Of a stretch of 64,000 nt of DNA, positions 1 to 12,862 are shown in pieces (positions within the stretch are counted from its first letter, which is position 1; every line of letters begins with the position of its first letter). The translations under genes and the position numbers were made by a program. The stretch covers positions 31,893,229 through 31,957,228 of the forward strand of contig CM049314.1 of NCBI GenBank assembly GCA_026874595.1, in the 5' to 3' direction. A model generated the notes under the pieces. That model was not told the origin of the DNA and did not search any database. It saw only the letters and a list, made by a program, of their open reading frames with translations. This DNA comes from Sipunculus nudus. Taxonomy: Eukaryota; Annelida; Sipuncula; Golfingiida; Sipunculidae.

Positions 1-400
1 TTGGTCTTCTTCCTATCTCCCCGACGCTTCCGTATATGGCAAAATGCCTTTGAGCCCTTGTAAGGTGGTATACCACATCCAAGTTCAGCAAGTTCATCAA
101 ATTAGGTATTGATTAAAGGTCCCGGACTTTATGTTCTTCCATTGCTTTTAATTCTTTAACCTCCCCTGGTTTACGGAGGATTTTCAAACAGCCACCATTC
201 CAACAGATTGATGGAAAACGAGGAAGGTAACCTGAACTACAGCCCGTCAGTTTGTCCCCGGTTGGTGCTTGGTCAACGATATTCATCAATTGTCCGACGG
301 AAACCTTAATAACAGACATCAATTTCAAAATACATATCACCAACAATATACATGTCGCTGTTAACACAAGTATCAGCAGTCGGCCGTGTGGGAAATTGTT
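1..400 (-). pseudogene. 5' fragment of the methyltransferase-like family gene
   Basis: The minus strand matches the 5' 40% of the intact gene at 35.7 kb: anchor, Cys motif (GCSSGYLPRFP, CWNGGCLKIL), EVKELKAMEEH, then up to GSVGEIG at the window edge. Lesions: the start codon position reads ACT instead of ATG, and an in-frame TAA stands at 112-114 where the intact gene has AAC. Similarity stops at about position 11, right after motif I begins, though only a few bases remain to judge. Weak similarity to the intact gene's 5' flank continues to about 530. No downstream catalytic domain can be seen because the window ends. Confidence 0.75.
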
Positions 401-530
401 CCGTGCAGTGTGTGATTTGTATGTTGACCCGTCTTCTTTGTTTGAATATAAAGCTTGGAAGGTTGGCTTCTAGCTGAAGGAACTTGTGGCAAAGGATCTC
501 CTTTTTATGAGAGATTCATGAAGATAAAAT

Positions 531-3500
531 TTATTCTTGACTGCACTGCAGCAGTTACAATGAATTAAAAAAATAACAAAGATACCGTGTATTATATTGT
601 CTCTTTCTTGATCTATGATATTTTATAAACAAATGCTATAAATTGAATGAATTGAACCAAAATATTAAAATATTTATGTATACATTTCGTTACAGCTAAT
701 AAGGGCCCTACAATTCATTCCATATCGTTTAACTGGTCTCCTAATAAATTGAGGACAAGATGCGGATCATGATGACAACTGTATTGAAGATCTATCCAAT
801 TCCTACCAGAAACGATGATATAAGCACGATGAAACTGCTTGACAATTGGTTACGTCGTGTTGCGGAAGGTAATATAGAATGATGCAATGACATTTTAGAA
901 GGAAAACGATTCAAGAGAAAGGGTATCCCCATTTCATCTTCAAAGTCACAGATAATTCACAATGGAGTTATGGCAAGTGTTTCAGTCGAGTATGTGTGCA
1001 TAATCTAGAGGAAGACAGGTCGTCTGTGAAAGCAGGGATGCTACCGTGGTTTGGTAACGAGTCTTGCGGGAAGGTCATTGGTGGCTACAATTTCTGTAGT
1101 GTAATGGATGGTGAAATGGTAGACGAATACTAAGAATTATTGTTAAGGTTCCATGACAAACAGGTCTGGTCAAAATGAAACGTTAATATATTAAAAAACT
1201 GAGCTGTCAAGCCGGCTGCTGAGGCTGTCATTATTACGTATCACATGTAAAATTCCGTATGTACCTACTATATGTTTGTAAAGGAAATGCATTTTAGAAT
1301 TCATAGTCAACATGATAACAAGAATTCCATTTTTTGCAAAGCTCAAGCTCAACTCATGTACTTTTGTTCTAGAACGATTTTGTATCTGATTTACCGTGAA
1401 AAGACAGCATATACAACTAGCAACCGTTATCGCCACCTCTCAAGCATATTCACAGAAACACATATACAAATCAAACTTTCATCTTTTTCCCTTGTCCCAA
1501 GTATAATAGTTGAGAGAGTCACGTAGTAACAAGCTCGGCTTTCTCTGCTGAAGGTCAGAGTTTGGTCGTCGGCGTGGCAATGAATGGGGTGAAAGTGAGT
1601 CACCCTTGATCGTTGGTTTCTCCTACAGTTTCCTCCGCATCTAGCGGCTACCGTGCCATGCAGAAAATCCAGCACCAGTTAATGAAGTACTTTTATAATA
1701 CATTCTAAACAAACACGTTTCATTTGATATATTTATATAGAATAACGCTCATTATATAAAAAAGACATCTATCATATGTAGCTTTTTTACCTGTAGGTAT
1801 AAGATCTTCTTAGTTAAACTTCAGGAGGACAGACATTCCAAACTAACTATGTTAGTGTCCAACGCGGGCATGAAAAACATTTTCAAAAGATGGTGAAGAT
1901 ACTGTAGTAATGTTATAAACATTTTATTTCCATTAAATCTATACATATGCATATGTAATGTTTCCTCCAAAGGAAATCAGTGATTTTTATTTTGGAATGA
2001 ATGAAAATGACCAGGTTCGTCCTTCCTGCATTGATAAATAAATATGTACAACGAGATAAATTTAAACACCAGACATCAGCACCTGGTATTTGTGCTTCAT
2101 TCATAATATCCTATGCTCGATAATATTACGATGTAAATTATCGGTAGAAATTGGTGAATACTGAGTGCAAACTTACAATGTTGCATCCGCATAATATACA
2201 AACATTCCAACATGTCGTAAAAAGTATCTAGATGGAGTTTCTTTTCCGGGCAAGAGCCAAATCGAGGGGCTAGGGTGCATTGGGTATAAATATAAACCAT
2301 TCGATGCTGCACAATGGAGGGTTTTATTTGATTGAATTATGATTGTATATACTGCTAAATGTAACCTCTATGGCTCAATTTCTCATGTTGTAGATTACAG
2401 TTTCTATAATCTGCAAAATGAAGAGATACAGAACTTTTTCTGTATTTTAGACGTGCTGGGTGTGGATATATCCCGAGCTGATCAATTCTCGAGGCACACA
2501 TAATAACCATAAGAACTAGAGTTTTATATGGATTTTATATCAGATTCTTATATGGAACGATTAGAGCAGAAAGGGACCCGGCTCAAGACTTAATCGTTTA
2601 CAAATTTATATGACCCTTTCTCATGTCATGGATCATGATCAGTTGAAACTGCGTTATTTCGTTATTTTTGTTTAACAGAGGAGTGCTATAAGGAAAAATT
2701 CCGCACACGAAGACCTCGAGTGAATTTGCATCGCGTTTATTCTACATCAGGGTGAAGCTGGCTTCTACCAAACATATATGACTAAATCAGTGATTTAATT
2801 CCGAGGGAATAATTAATGACCTGCAGTTGCAAAGAATTATCTGTATTTCTTAGATAAAGAAAGTGTTGTAGTTTAGGGACACCGTATAACATATTTACAT
2901 CTTTGAATTTTTTTGTAACTGCAGACAGATCAAGGGTGCATTAAACACATATTTTTTAACAGCAGTCGTGCATTTTGTTAAACGACTGTCATTGTGCATG
3001 GTGCTACCCAATTGAAACAACAGTCCGGAATGCTCTTAGTTATAAGTATGATGTGTATGTAAGGTTAAATAAACGTAATTAAAGAAAATACCATTTTAGA
3101 TGTTGCTCCGGGTTCTGTCAAGAATCAGTCAGTACTCTACTGATTATTCTGCAAAATCTCATGTGAGAAACAAACTGATTACCATATACTTTCATTGTTC
3201 CAACTTATTTGACCTGATAATGAAATAATCACGTTTTGTGTTGTATATACCACGTATATTGCAATACAAAAATGAAGGCGATATCCTGCCTTATTAATGA
3301 GTGGCGCTAACTTGTAAAGTACACAACTTTTATTTATATAAAGTTTAGACGGGTCCGAATTTCTAAAACGCTATTCAATGAAACGCGCAAGATGAGCAAA
3401 GTAGATAAATACAAGATTAACATCTGTCATACGTTATAGTAAATACCAATTAATATATTAAATACCATCAAATATGTTGTATTCCAGACCAAGAATTTAG

Positions 3501-4199
3501 TTAAGTATCCCCATGATAGATATTTTTTTCACTGTATATGTTTTATGTCCTATAAACATTTTTAACTTATTTCAGGGAGTAGACATCGATAGATTTTAGC
3601 TTTATGGCCCATTTATTCTGCTGTACATTAAAATATATATATAACAATTTGAACTTGAATTTAATAATGTAATGATGATTCAGACTACCTCGAAAATCAA
3701 GTGCTTTATTCGTTTGGCATTACTCTAGCCCTCAACTTGCATAAAACGCCACGCAATACGATTTGCGTAAACTTGTTTACATAACCCTAACTAGTTGAAA
3801 TATGATACCTTGTCGCCTTTGAGTAGTAGTCAAGGAAAACCACGGAATGCCCTAGGCCACCCTTCAATAAAATCTGATGACATTCATTTAGAATATTGCA
3901 AAAAATTATGAAGCAGAAACGTTAAGATATAACCAACGACTACGGGTTTGTAAAGGGCACCTTCTTAATGACAGATGATGAATAAAGGAGTAGCCGAAAG
4001 TGACACAAGGAAGAGAAGGAACCAACAAACATGAAGCTTTTTGTTTTCAAATCATCCAAAAGACAGTCCACCAGCAAGTCCGAGACAGGGCAAGGTGTGT
4101 GCGTGAGATGAGAGTAACCCTGCCAGGGAGCAATTATAAATGTAATCGTGATCCAAAACAGTATAGACGTTACCAATAGCTAACGATGAGTTACCAATC
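531..4199. other. No recognised gene
   Basis: AT-rich non-coding sequence. All open frames are under 85 codons with no domain features. No repeat relation to the rest of the window was noticed. Confidence 0.6.
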
Positions 4200-4460
4200 A
4201 TTAATGTTGGGACGGTCAATTAGTTAGGCCTGTATGGTTTGCCGCAGGGCGAGAGTATCTGTCCTAAGCGGACAGATACGGTGTAACTGAGTCTTCGTGG
4301 CTCCTTCATTGGGAGCTGTTAGGTCTAACCGTCGGTAAGGACTGGCCGATTCTTAGTAGGATGATGGGGTTGGGCTGCAAACAATCTATCCCTACTTAAC
4401 TGTTGCAGGATGTGCATCCGTCTGTTAAAAGACAGCAACTATATCGTAATCGACCATGAG
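4200..4460. other. GC-richer island with nested hairpins
   Basis: It stands out from AT-rich flanks. Hairpins: GTATCTGTCC (4255-4264) with GGACAGATAC (4270-4279), perfect with a 5-base loop; GCTCC/GGAGC at 4300-4316; GTTA/TAAC at 4318-4329. Not a recognised tRNA, 5S or snRNA. Possibly a SINE/MITE remnant or a structured RNA. Confidence 0.35.
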
Positions 4461-5018
4461 ACGTTAACTTGCCATTATTGTCAGTTATTTGATTTGAATA
4501 TACTTTTTATGATGTATAGACAACGAAATCACAATGACAACGTCAATTATTTCCAATTGCACATGTAAAGTAAAGATATCTTGTTTATGAAATAATTTTG
4601 AAAATGTTCTGAGTTGAATTTCATGATATTTTGTCGGAGTTTTTTCTTTGCGGACCGATATATTGATTGATTTTGTATGGAAATACAAACAAGATAGCAT
4701 ACAAGAGGGAAGAATTCGTTTCAAAGTCATGTTATTTCCTCTCTTGTCAATAGCCCATTCTTCCGCAAAATAATATCGCAATCCGCCATGAACGTTCGCA
4801 GATTCTGCTCGGACACGTACAAAAACACACTTACACGAGCCCGACTAATCACTCTCCGTTGGGGTATTGACCGAACAGACAGTGTGAATCTAATTGACAT
4901 ACTACACAACATTTACCAAAATCCCTTTCTGCGCACCTGTAATTTAATGTCCAACACACACTTACTTCCAGGAAAACTTGGTTTAGAGATATTTTGACTA
5001 ATTCTTATAGTCTGGACA

Positions 5019-5077
<59 letters not shown>

Positions 5078-8000
5078 CCTATATGAATCAGACACGCAAA
5101 TCGGGATCGTACTAGGTGAAAATGGGTCAGGGAGACCAAACACCCGATGTCTAATTGTTACAATCGATATCTCTAAGGTCGCACCCGTGTTTCACATTAT
5201 GCTCAACAAGACAATAAAGTTTCTAACATTCCTATCTTGTAAATATTAATGGTAGGAATATATCCAAAGAAACAATGTTAGAATAGCATCATTCTGTACC
5301 TTCACAACTTGTTGTGGAGTTCGTTTAAAAGTAACATGCTTTGAGTATTTCCCCTGTAAATCATTTATGTATATACATAGCTGCACCACGCACACAAATA
5401 TGAATGTAATTTATATCTTGTGGGTAACACACGTTGTGGAAACAGCCCGTGTACATATGTATATTTGTCAGATAACAGCAAAGATACCTGTGCAAAAGAT
5501 ATATGTTAAATGATATATGTAGCAATAAAACTACAGTACTATCTGCATCCCCACACAGGTTATCAGCATCATTCTTCGGTTGATACATGTAGTAAGTTCA
5601 ACTCAAAACCGACTGAAGCAAATACAATATACATGTTGATGTTATCATTATAATGAAAGGGGGGTATGATCATTCATTCGAAACATGTAAATGTTCCTTG
5701 TAGCTACATGACACATTTTTACCCGATATTATTCATTCAATAAAGAGCATGGGTTATATATTTGCCCATTACTTTGGTTTGAATTAGAAAGCGATGAATA
5801 TTTTTTTTTTCAGACTACCATGAACAAGTTGATAGTTATTAAATTTAATGGTTCGACGTTGATTTACAGCACCATGTCGGACCCACTAACCTTAAGATAG
5901 ACAAATGGCATACACGATTATTAATGCAAATGGCAGCCCCAAGAACATTTAATGCACGTCTTCTAAATATCAAAACAATAAAATATAAAATAATTTGCAA
6001 CATGCATTACAACAATAGCTATAATGTGAAAAATTACGTTACTGCAAAGATGATGTTCTTCTAGGTCACCCTATAATCCCTGATACTATAAATTCATTAT
6101 AATGTGTAAAAAGTGTATCTATCTGAGCGGCAAAAAAATTCTTATCTGATTTACAGGACTGAAAAAAATAACTGGCATATGTTAAACATATTATTTTTTA
6201 TATTATAGAAAGAAACAAAAGACTGTGATTTTAATGAGAAGCTAACTGGTATTTATGTATAAATTAGATGACTTGAATATAGTAAGCAAATGACTCAGTA
6301 TCGAGTGCTTTTGTACATAAAATGTTCATTTCAATTGAATGTCATTTGGCTTATTCTTATCTAATTATTTGTGTATAATTAACATTCCAGGAACAAGGTA
6401 TATCCTCATATGTTTGTTTTATATATGTACGTTTTAACAAACATATTAAAACAAACAAAATACAATTGATCCGCCTAAATAGCTTCACGTAATCAACCAT
6501 AGGCGGATAATTTTAATCCTATGATAGAGTATTTGAATGTACCTTTAACAAACATATTTAATCAAACAAAATATAAATTGCATCACATAATTACTCCTAA
6601 TCGGTTAACTTAAATTTTGTGAAAGATTATTCGAATATAAGTTTTATATCCTTTTGTACAAGGGATGACTTTGCGTGCTTCATTCTCTTCAAATTAAAAC
6701 GACAAAAAATGAAAGATTATAGTTAATCAGGGTTTGAAAACATCGTACGTTCATATGTAAAAAGTACAAAAACTTAATAAAATGTTACCCATTAAAACCA
6801 CCCAGGCACAAAGATGGGTGCACACATTTTTACGCGTTGTTATGGCTGTGTGCGTGAGTAATAAGATATGTCAAGGTGTTTCTGCTTAGCAAAGTGACAA
6901 GAGTTTTTTTTCAAAAAGGAGAAGAAACACGAGAGAAGAAAACAAACAAAAAAACTCAGGTTGTGAGCTTTTAAACCCTTTATTTGTAAAGCCGTGTGCC
7001 TGCGGGCTACCTTGTGGCGTGCATTCAACTAGCTAGCCCGTGGGGTAAGTTTTAATTATCCGTAACTCATCGAGGGCGATGATTTTTTTCCCACCTGTAT
7101 ATTTAACATCCCAGATATGTGAACAGTTCATATAAGTTAGTTTCTCTTTCGAATTGCTCCATATATATAACATGTATTAATTTTGGTACTTTGTTTTAAT
7201 ATCTTCATTCATAATTTCTTCCCAAGTCTCGCATACGTATACATCTTTTATATACTTAAAGCCAAATAAGAATACCATAAAACTAATGCATTATATGTCA
7301 GTTGTACCACCATTTGATTTTTACAGATTTTCAGTTATATGAAAAAGAGGGTGCAACATTTGAATTAATCCTTCAGTTTAAAATATTAAGTGTAACCTGC
7401 GCTCACGTGAAGAGCTGCAATCGTTTTTACATTTTATTTATCTATAAAAACACGCGTTGCTTGAATGTGACTTTACACCCTTCAATTTTCACAAAAATTA
7501 AAAAAGTTATGACATTTTACATCGACACATAAGAAGTAATAAGTATCAAATGTTTTCCCTAAATCATCTGGCCATTATTACATTATTACCATCATATTAT
7601 TCTCATTTAAATGATTAATGATTTCGTTAAAAACGCAACTCTCTGTTGACACAAAATATGCCTGAATTTCCGGTTAGAGCTCTTAATTTGAAAGAACCTT
7701 ACACTACAAATAATCCTATTTTAGCCAACCAACTTAAGCGAACATGCTTTTTTGTCACTTGTTAAAGTGGTCTTTATTTATTTCCCAGACAAATTGAAAA
7801 ATGTGTGCAAGGGAACATAAATGCGCCTTAGCTAACTTGAAAACAGGTATCATGGATTTGGTTACAAAAATCATCGTTAAAATAATTAATATTTCTTTAA
7901 ATGTATAAAAAGGGATATAATTAAAAATAATTGAATAGATAATTAATCACGTTAACATCTTGAACGAAGTGGCCACAAGTTGGCAATTTAAGGTTGATAA

Positions 8001-8239
8001 TAGATTCTTTATTGATTAAAAACTTTAAGATATATAACAAAACAAGGTTTGATTTTTTCATCAAGACCAAGGCGCCCTCTAGTGGACTGATTTTTGTCCA
8101 CTCGGAGTAATGTGGTCAAATGACCCTTAGTTTTACTTTGATACCAAAAAAAGTAAACTTTTGCATCAGTTTGAAATGAAAATAGTTGTTTTTGTTCATA
8201 TTGGGCCCCAACTAACATACATCAAACTTCTTAAGTTTC
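4461..8239. other. No recognised gene
   Basis: AT-rich non-coding sequence with one (AT)n tract. The 98-codon minus frame at 4485-4781 has no recognisable motif. Confidence 0.6.
5022..5075. repeat. (AT)n microsatellite
   Basis: About 27 uninterrupted AT units; the Ile-Tyr frames over it are artefacts. Confidence 0.98.
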
Positions 8240-8620
8240 TTGAGCTAGCTGATAACATCTCGAAATTTAAGGGGACGAATCTGTGTAAATTGGATAATGG
8301 CATGGTTTACTGACATGTACCATGTCGGACTGCTGCTTATTCGGTCAACGGGAACATGTTTACCCTTATTTATGGACAGATGTCTCTCAGAAAGGATAAC
8401 ATCTGAAATCAATATCAGGGATGCACGTGATAAATGTTGATGTGGTTTATCATCTAACAGGGGCACAGGAATTTGGCATATATGGGAGAGTTGGGAAGTC
8501 TATGCAGGTCGCTTTAGAAATGTGTTATTCTATTGGCTAAACCAAGACGTTTGGAGGTGGTTGTTCATTTATGACCTCTTCTTTAAATATCGAGGTGCTT
8601 TTGAGAAAATAGGTCTTCAA
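8240..8620 (+). pseudogene. Rearranged 5' fragment related to the 11.9-kb gene
   Basis: DNA similarity to the 11.9-kb gene runs from just before its ATG through the anchor (8290-8390). It then jumps over roughly 200 nt, removing the stem and the whole Cys motif. It resumes at the segment before TRAQ (about 8400), passes motif I with a further ~7-nt loss, and fades after the CDLF region near 8620. Multiple frameshifts and stops make it non-coding. Orientation and closeness suggest duplication from the neighbour at 11.9 kb. Confidence 0.65.
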
Positions 8621-10673
8621 GCTTTCAGGAAAACTGACGAAAAATTTTACACACGCAGAAGACCATGTCCATAGACAGATTAAGACTAGATAATTTACCC
8701 GTTATTTCAGAAACAAATAATTTATCTGAAACAAGATTGAGGAAGAGCCAACAACCTGATGAACAGTAAACAATGAGTCAAACTGGATTGGCAATAAAGA
8801 CTGTTCAGGTGCAGGCCTTGACTTCATGTGCAATGAGGATCAAAACCTTAACACTGTCCATTTTAATAATTGTCTGCAATGGTTCTGAAGACTTCCTTCA
8901 TCTTAATGTCCTCAAACTGCGAAAGCGGGATATCCTTTAACATAATTTAGTTACTTTAAGATGTGAAATAAATGCCTGAATATACTCACATGACAGTAAG
9001 TATAGTATATGTGGGATGAATATCAACACTGAAGTAATTCCATCAGATATTCGTTATATATGCTCCACGCACATCAACATTATCAAGTTATGGTGAGCCT
9101 GCAAAGACAAATGCCATCAATGTGCTATGCTATACACAGTATGGCACCTGCTACAAATAATACTAAGTCAATGCAGATATGCCATTATACACATAAATAC
9201 ACAGAGTAAGTAAACACATGAAAATACATACATATTCAAGCAAATACCCAACAAATGTAATAACTATGAAAACTGTGACAAACACTGGGCATCAGAATGT
9301 TAAACCACCAGTTGACATGTGTTTTTATCCCCGAATAACTGCAAGAAACAGCCAAGACTATACACGAAAGCAATCTTCATATCTAAGTCTTGGAAACATG
9401 ATGACATAGCATATGACATTATTGTGTCAATTAAAGTAATATATTAGTCTGAACAATCATGAGATTACTACACCAATATGAGAGTAAATAACAATATCAG
9501 CCAGAAATATAATAACAAACATGATGATAATAGCTACAATGTCATTTCTAAAGTAACACTATGTTTTTCTCTAATGTAAACTACATTATTCTCAAGGAAT
9601 CCCAAATATAATTTTATACTGAATACATTGAAGCAAAATCACAACTCTGCACCATTTGAAGGTTCATCAGCAAGTACATCTGATCCCCCTCCCCCCTATT
9701 TTTTTACTGCATCCATATTCTCGATAACTCCCCCCCCCCCTCCCCCCCCCCCCCCCCTCTAGTTAACATAGCCGTTCACGGCTCCACACATGTTCAGCCG
9801 AGTTACACATTTAATTAGACCAACTGCCAATAAATACATCTTAAATGTTGTGACATAAATATTAGGCCTCAGATTATTAATAACAAGTGAAGAAATCAAC
9901 AATCACTGTCTTCATGGCCAAAATAATACAAAACGCACATGGTTCAACCGTGTACAAAGCGAGGCGGTGATCATTCACCTTAAAACACTGGAATACCAGA
10001 GTGACATGCTATGTCAACATACCTGATATGGACCCTTTTAAGAAACAGTGCAAAGATACACAAACCACATGATAACTGTATATAAGATGGTACGTATGGG
10101 TTAAAATACTGAATATATCCTACCAGGTCCTGCGGCACTACGTCCTGTCCTCACTGATGTTAAAAAAAGAGAAACGGACGTTCTGTGAGCTAGGGGGCCA
10201 CAGATACAAATAACACAGCTACCGGAAGTACTTCCTCCAAATAAAAAATTGCCAACAGGTTCTCTGGAGGTAACAGTTAACTCTAAAATGCTGGGAAATT
10301 ACTAAAAAAAATCATGAACTTTACAGAAATAAACATATCCCCCCCCCCCGTTTTTTTCTAGGTAATATGCTGTAACCAAGATCAATATATGTGCAAACTA
10401 AAGGGAGAATTTAAACAGCCGAGAAAGCCATCCGTTGTGTATGAGTTTGAAAAAAGTGAACGAATCAGGATCAAAGTACCAATGTGTCTTATATGGTTCT
10501 AAAAAAAGCAAGTTTGGCAAATGTTCTCCAATTTATACATGATAACAGGGATAAATACCAGAACGATTCACGTTCTTTGTTAATCCTTTTCAACGATCCT
10601 GCATAATAGGCCACATTTTCTTGTCGATCCATAATACTAGCTAGAAACACTGCATTTCACTTGTGAAAAAAAA
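8621..10673. other. No recognised gene
   Basis: Non-coding. It contains C runs at about 9728-9757 and 10340-10349. Nothing else supported. Confidence 0.6.
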
Positions 10674-11217
10674 ACATACGAGTTCGGCTTTTTAGTCATG
10701 AGCTCTCTTTCTAAAAGTCAGGTTAAAAGCATCTTGTGTCAACCATATCCTCTACTTCGTGATTAATCATTATATTTAATTATATTTTTAAAATGATGAA
10801 AAGACATCGCGTAAGGCATTAAACATATCTTTTTATCTAAATCGTTCCGTGCGGGTTATCAGTTGGCGTTCGGGAAAGCAGGTGGCGTGCAGTCTCTGTA
10901 TTTGTTTTCCTCCACGTATTTCACGCGGTACAAGTCTATTCCAGCACATATGAGTTCGGCATTTTAGTCATGAGCTCTCTTTCTGAAAGTCAGCTTAAAA
11001 GCATCTTGTGTCAACCATATCCTCTACTTCGTGATTAATCATTGTATTTAATTATATTTTTAAAATGATGAAAAGACATCGCGTAAGGAATTAAACATAT
11101 CCTTTTATCTAAATCGTTCCGTGCGGGTTATCAGTTGGCGCTCGGGAAAGCAGGTGGCGTGCAGTCTCTGTATTTGTTTTCCTCCACGTATTTCACGCGG
11201 TACAAGTCTATTCCAGC
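10674..11217. repeat. 272-bp tandem duplication
   Basis: Units 10674-10945 and 10946-11217 are both 272 bases and differ at only about ten positions by eye. Each runs from ACATA(C/T)GAGTTCGGC to GTCTATTCCAGC. No open frame. It lies about 640 bp upstream of the 11.9-kb gene. Confidence 0.9.
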
Positions 11218-11749
11218 TTGCTTTAAGGAAAAAACAGCATACTAGAGGTGAACTCAACAAACCTGATATATGAACTTTTCATGCAATAGCGAATTGTTTC
11301 ATAGTCTACCTTATAGCTTCTGTTGAGTTCCTCTCAAACTGCAATAGCACTGGACATGTCATTGTAAATTTCCATGTTAGAAATGTCTGGCACACCTGGC
11401 GGAAGCGTTACTTTTATATACATGTATGCATATAAAATATAACTGTTTATTGTAAGCAATATCTGCCTTCCTAATATTACAGCACGACCTGTATACAAAT
11501 AACCAGTGTCGTGTCTTGAACGGCAACAGGCTGAGTAAGTTTAGAAGCTTTACATAAAATTCAAATTAGGATTTTACAAGTTGCTGTTCAGTTGGTCTTT
11601 TCAATCACTCTGTCTCTAGAGCTTCATTTATCAAATTATATAAATGATACTATATTTAATATTAGTCAGATATCAGTTGAATTGTACAAAGTTTGAAATA
11701 TTTAAGTAAAACAAACTTTCACATAATGAGACATATGCTACTTATGCTA
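11218..11749. other. Upstream flank of the 11.9-kb gene
   Basis: AT-rich. No promoter element or upstream exon could be defined with confidence. Confidence 0.5.
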
Positions 11750-11767
11750 TTTATATACTTTTTTAGG
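11750..11767 (+). other. Candidate 3' splice site before the 11.9-kb gene
   Basis: A T-rich tract ends in TTTTTTAG at 11766, about 95 nt before the ATG. It would fit a non-coding 5' exon lying upstream, but no donor was identified. The 22.5-kb copy has a similar acceptor directly before its ATG. Confidence 0.3.
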
Positions 11768-11859
11768 AACAAAGGAGCAAATCAAACACAGACATCAAGC
11801 TGTAGAAGACACAACATTGATACCTTCTAGAGATTTATGGAGACGAACCCGTGCAAAGT

Positions 11860-12862
11860 ATGTTATTGGCATGGTTCACTAAACATTCTCATGTCCGACT
11901 ACTGCTACTTCTGTTAACAGGGATATGTTTCGCCTTATTTATGGGCAGATCCCTCTTAGAAAGTAAAACAACATTTAACACCCATGAAGGAATGTCGATC
12001 ACCGCACAAGCACCTCCCGAGGGTGATGTGACTGGTTGTAGTTCAGGTTTCCTTCCACATTTCCCTTCAATATGTGGCAGTGGTGGCTGTTTGAAAATCC
12101 TCAATCAACCAGGCGAGGTTAAAGAAGTAAAACAAATGGACGAAGGTACAGTGCAGTATCTGAAATCAATACCTGGTTGGATGGACATGATGAATGTGAA
12201 TGTGGTTTATTATCTAACAAGGGCTCAGAGGGAATTTGGGAAGTGTTGGAGAGATTGGAGTTTATGCAGGTCGCTTTACAACTGTCATATCTTATTGGCT
12301 AGACCAAGGGGCTGGGGAGCGATTGTTTGTTTGTGACCTCTTCGGAAAACATCCAGGAAAACAATTTCCTAGTGCTAACGCTAGTCTTGATATTTTTGAA
12401 CTAAATTTGAACAAAATAGGTTATTCTTTACATTCGTTTCATGAACCGACAAGAATTCGAAGCTGGAGAGACAGTTCTGCTCTTTTAAGTAAGGCCCATT
12501 TCTTGCAAATGGAACTCCCAGCCTTTCGGTTTTTCAGTATCGACGGAAACCATGTAAATCCATTTCCTTTTTTAGATCTTGTATTGGTAAGTTGCATCAT
12601 AATGGAAGGAGGGATAATAGCCATAGACGATTTTGTAAATCGTCGTTGGCCGGATGTAGAGAAATCAGTTTATATGTTCTCCAGCGTATACGGAAATAAC
12701 CACTTTCTTCCATTATTTTTAATACATGGAAAACTTTATCTGGTGTCGCGAGCTTGGCACAGTCGATACATGAACTGGATTGAAAATCTTGATATTCGGA
12801 AACGCTTGAAGCTTCGCCGAGAAAGGGGTTTTCGCTTCAACGTTGATTTTTACAAATATTGA
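11860..12862 (+). pseudogene. Type II membrane methyltransferase-like gene split by an 8-nt deletion
   Basis: Two overlapping open frames together cover the whole family protein. The first starts at ATG 11860 (the open frame runs three codons further up, but from a GTG) and encodes the anchor (about residues 13-30), the Cys motif (GCSSGFLP, CGSGGCLKIL) and the segment up to REFG. The second frame picks up at GSVGEIGVYAGRF and runs through LFVCDLFG, SIDGNH, EGGIIAIDDF to TGA 12862. At the junction (12237-12241) paralogs have 8 more nucleotides, coding G-I-Y-G just before motif I. As drawn the product stops after about 158 residues and lacks the catalytic domain. Without the deletion it would be about 336 aa. 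Everything else looks conserved, so this is a recent pseudogene, a segregating null allele or an assembly error. No AATAAA lies at the stop, unlike two paralogs. Confidence 0.8.

Noticed and set aside
12236-12241. Tiny intron or programmed frameshift in the 11.9-kb gene
   Set aside because: Paralogs have coding sequence here without an intron, the change is a loss of 8 nt, and no slippery sequence is evident.
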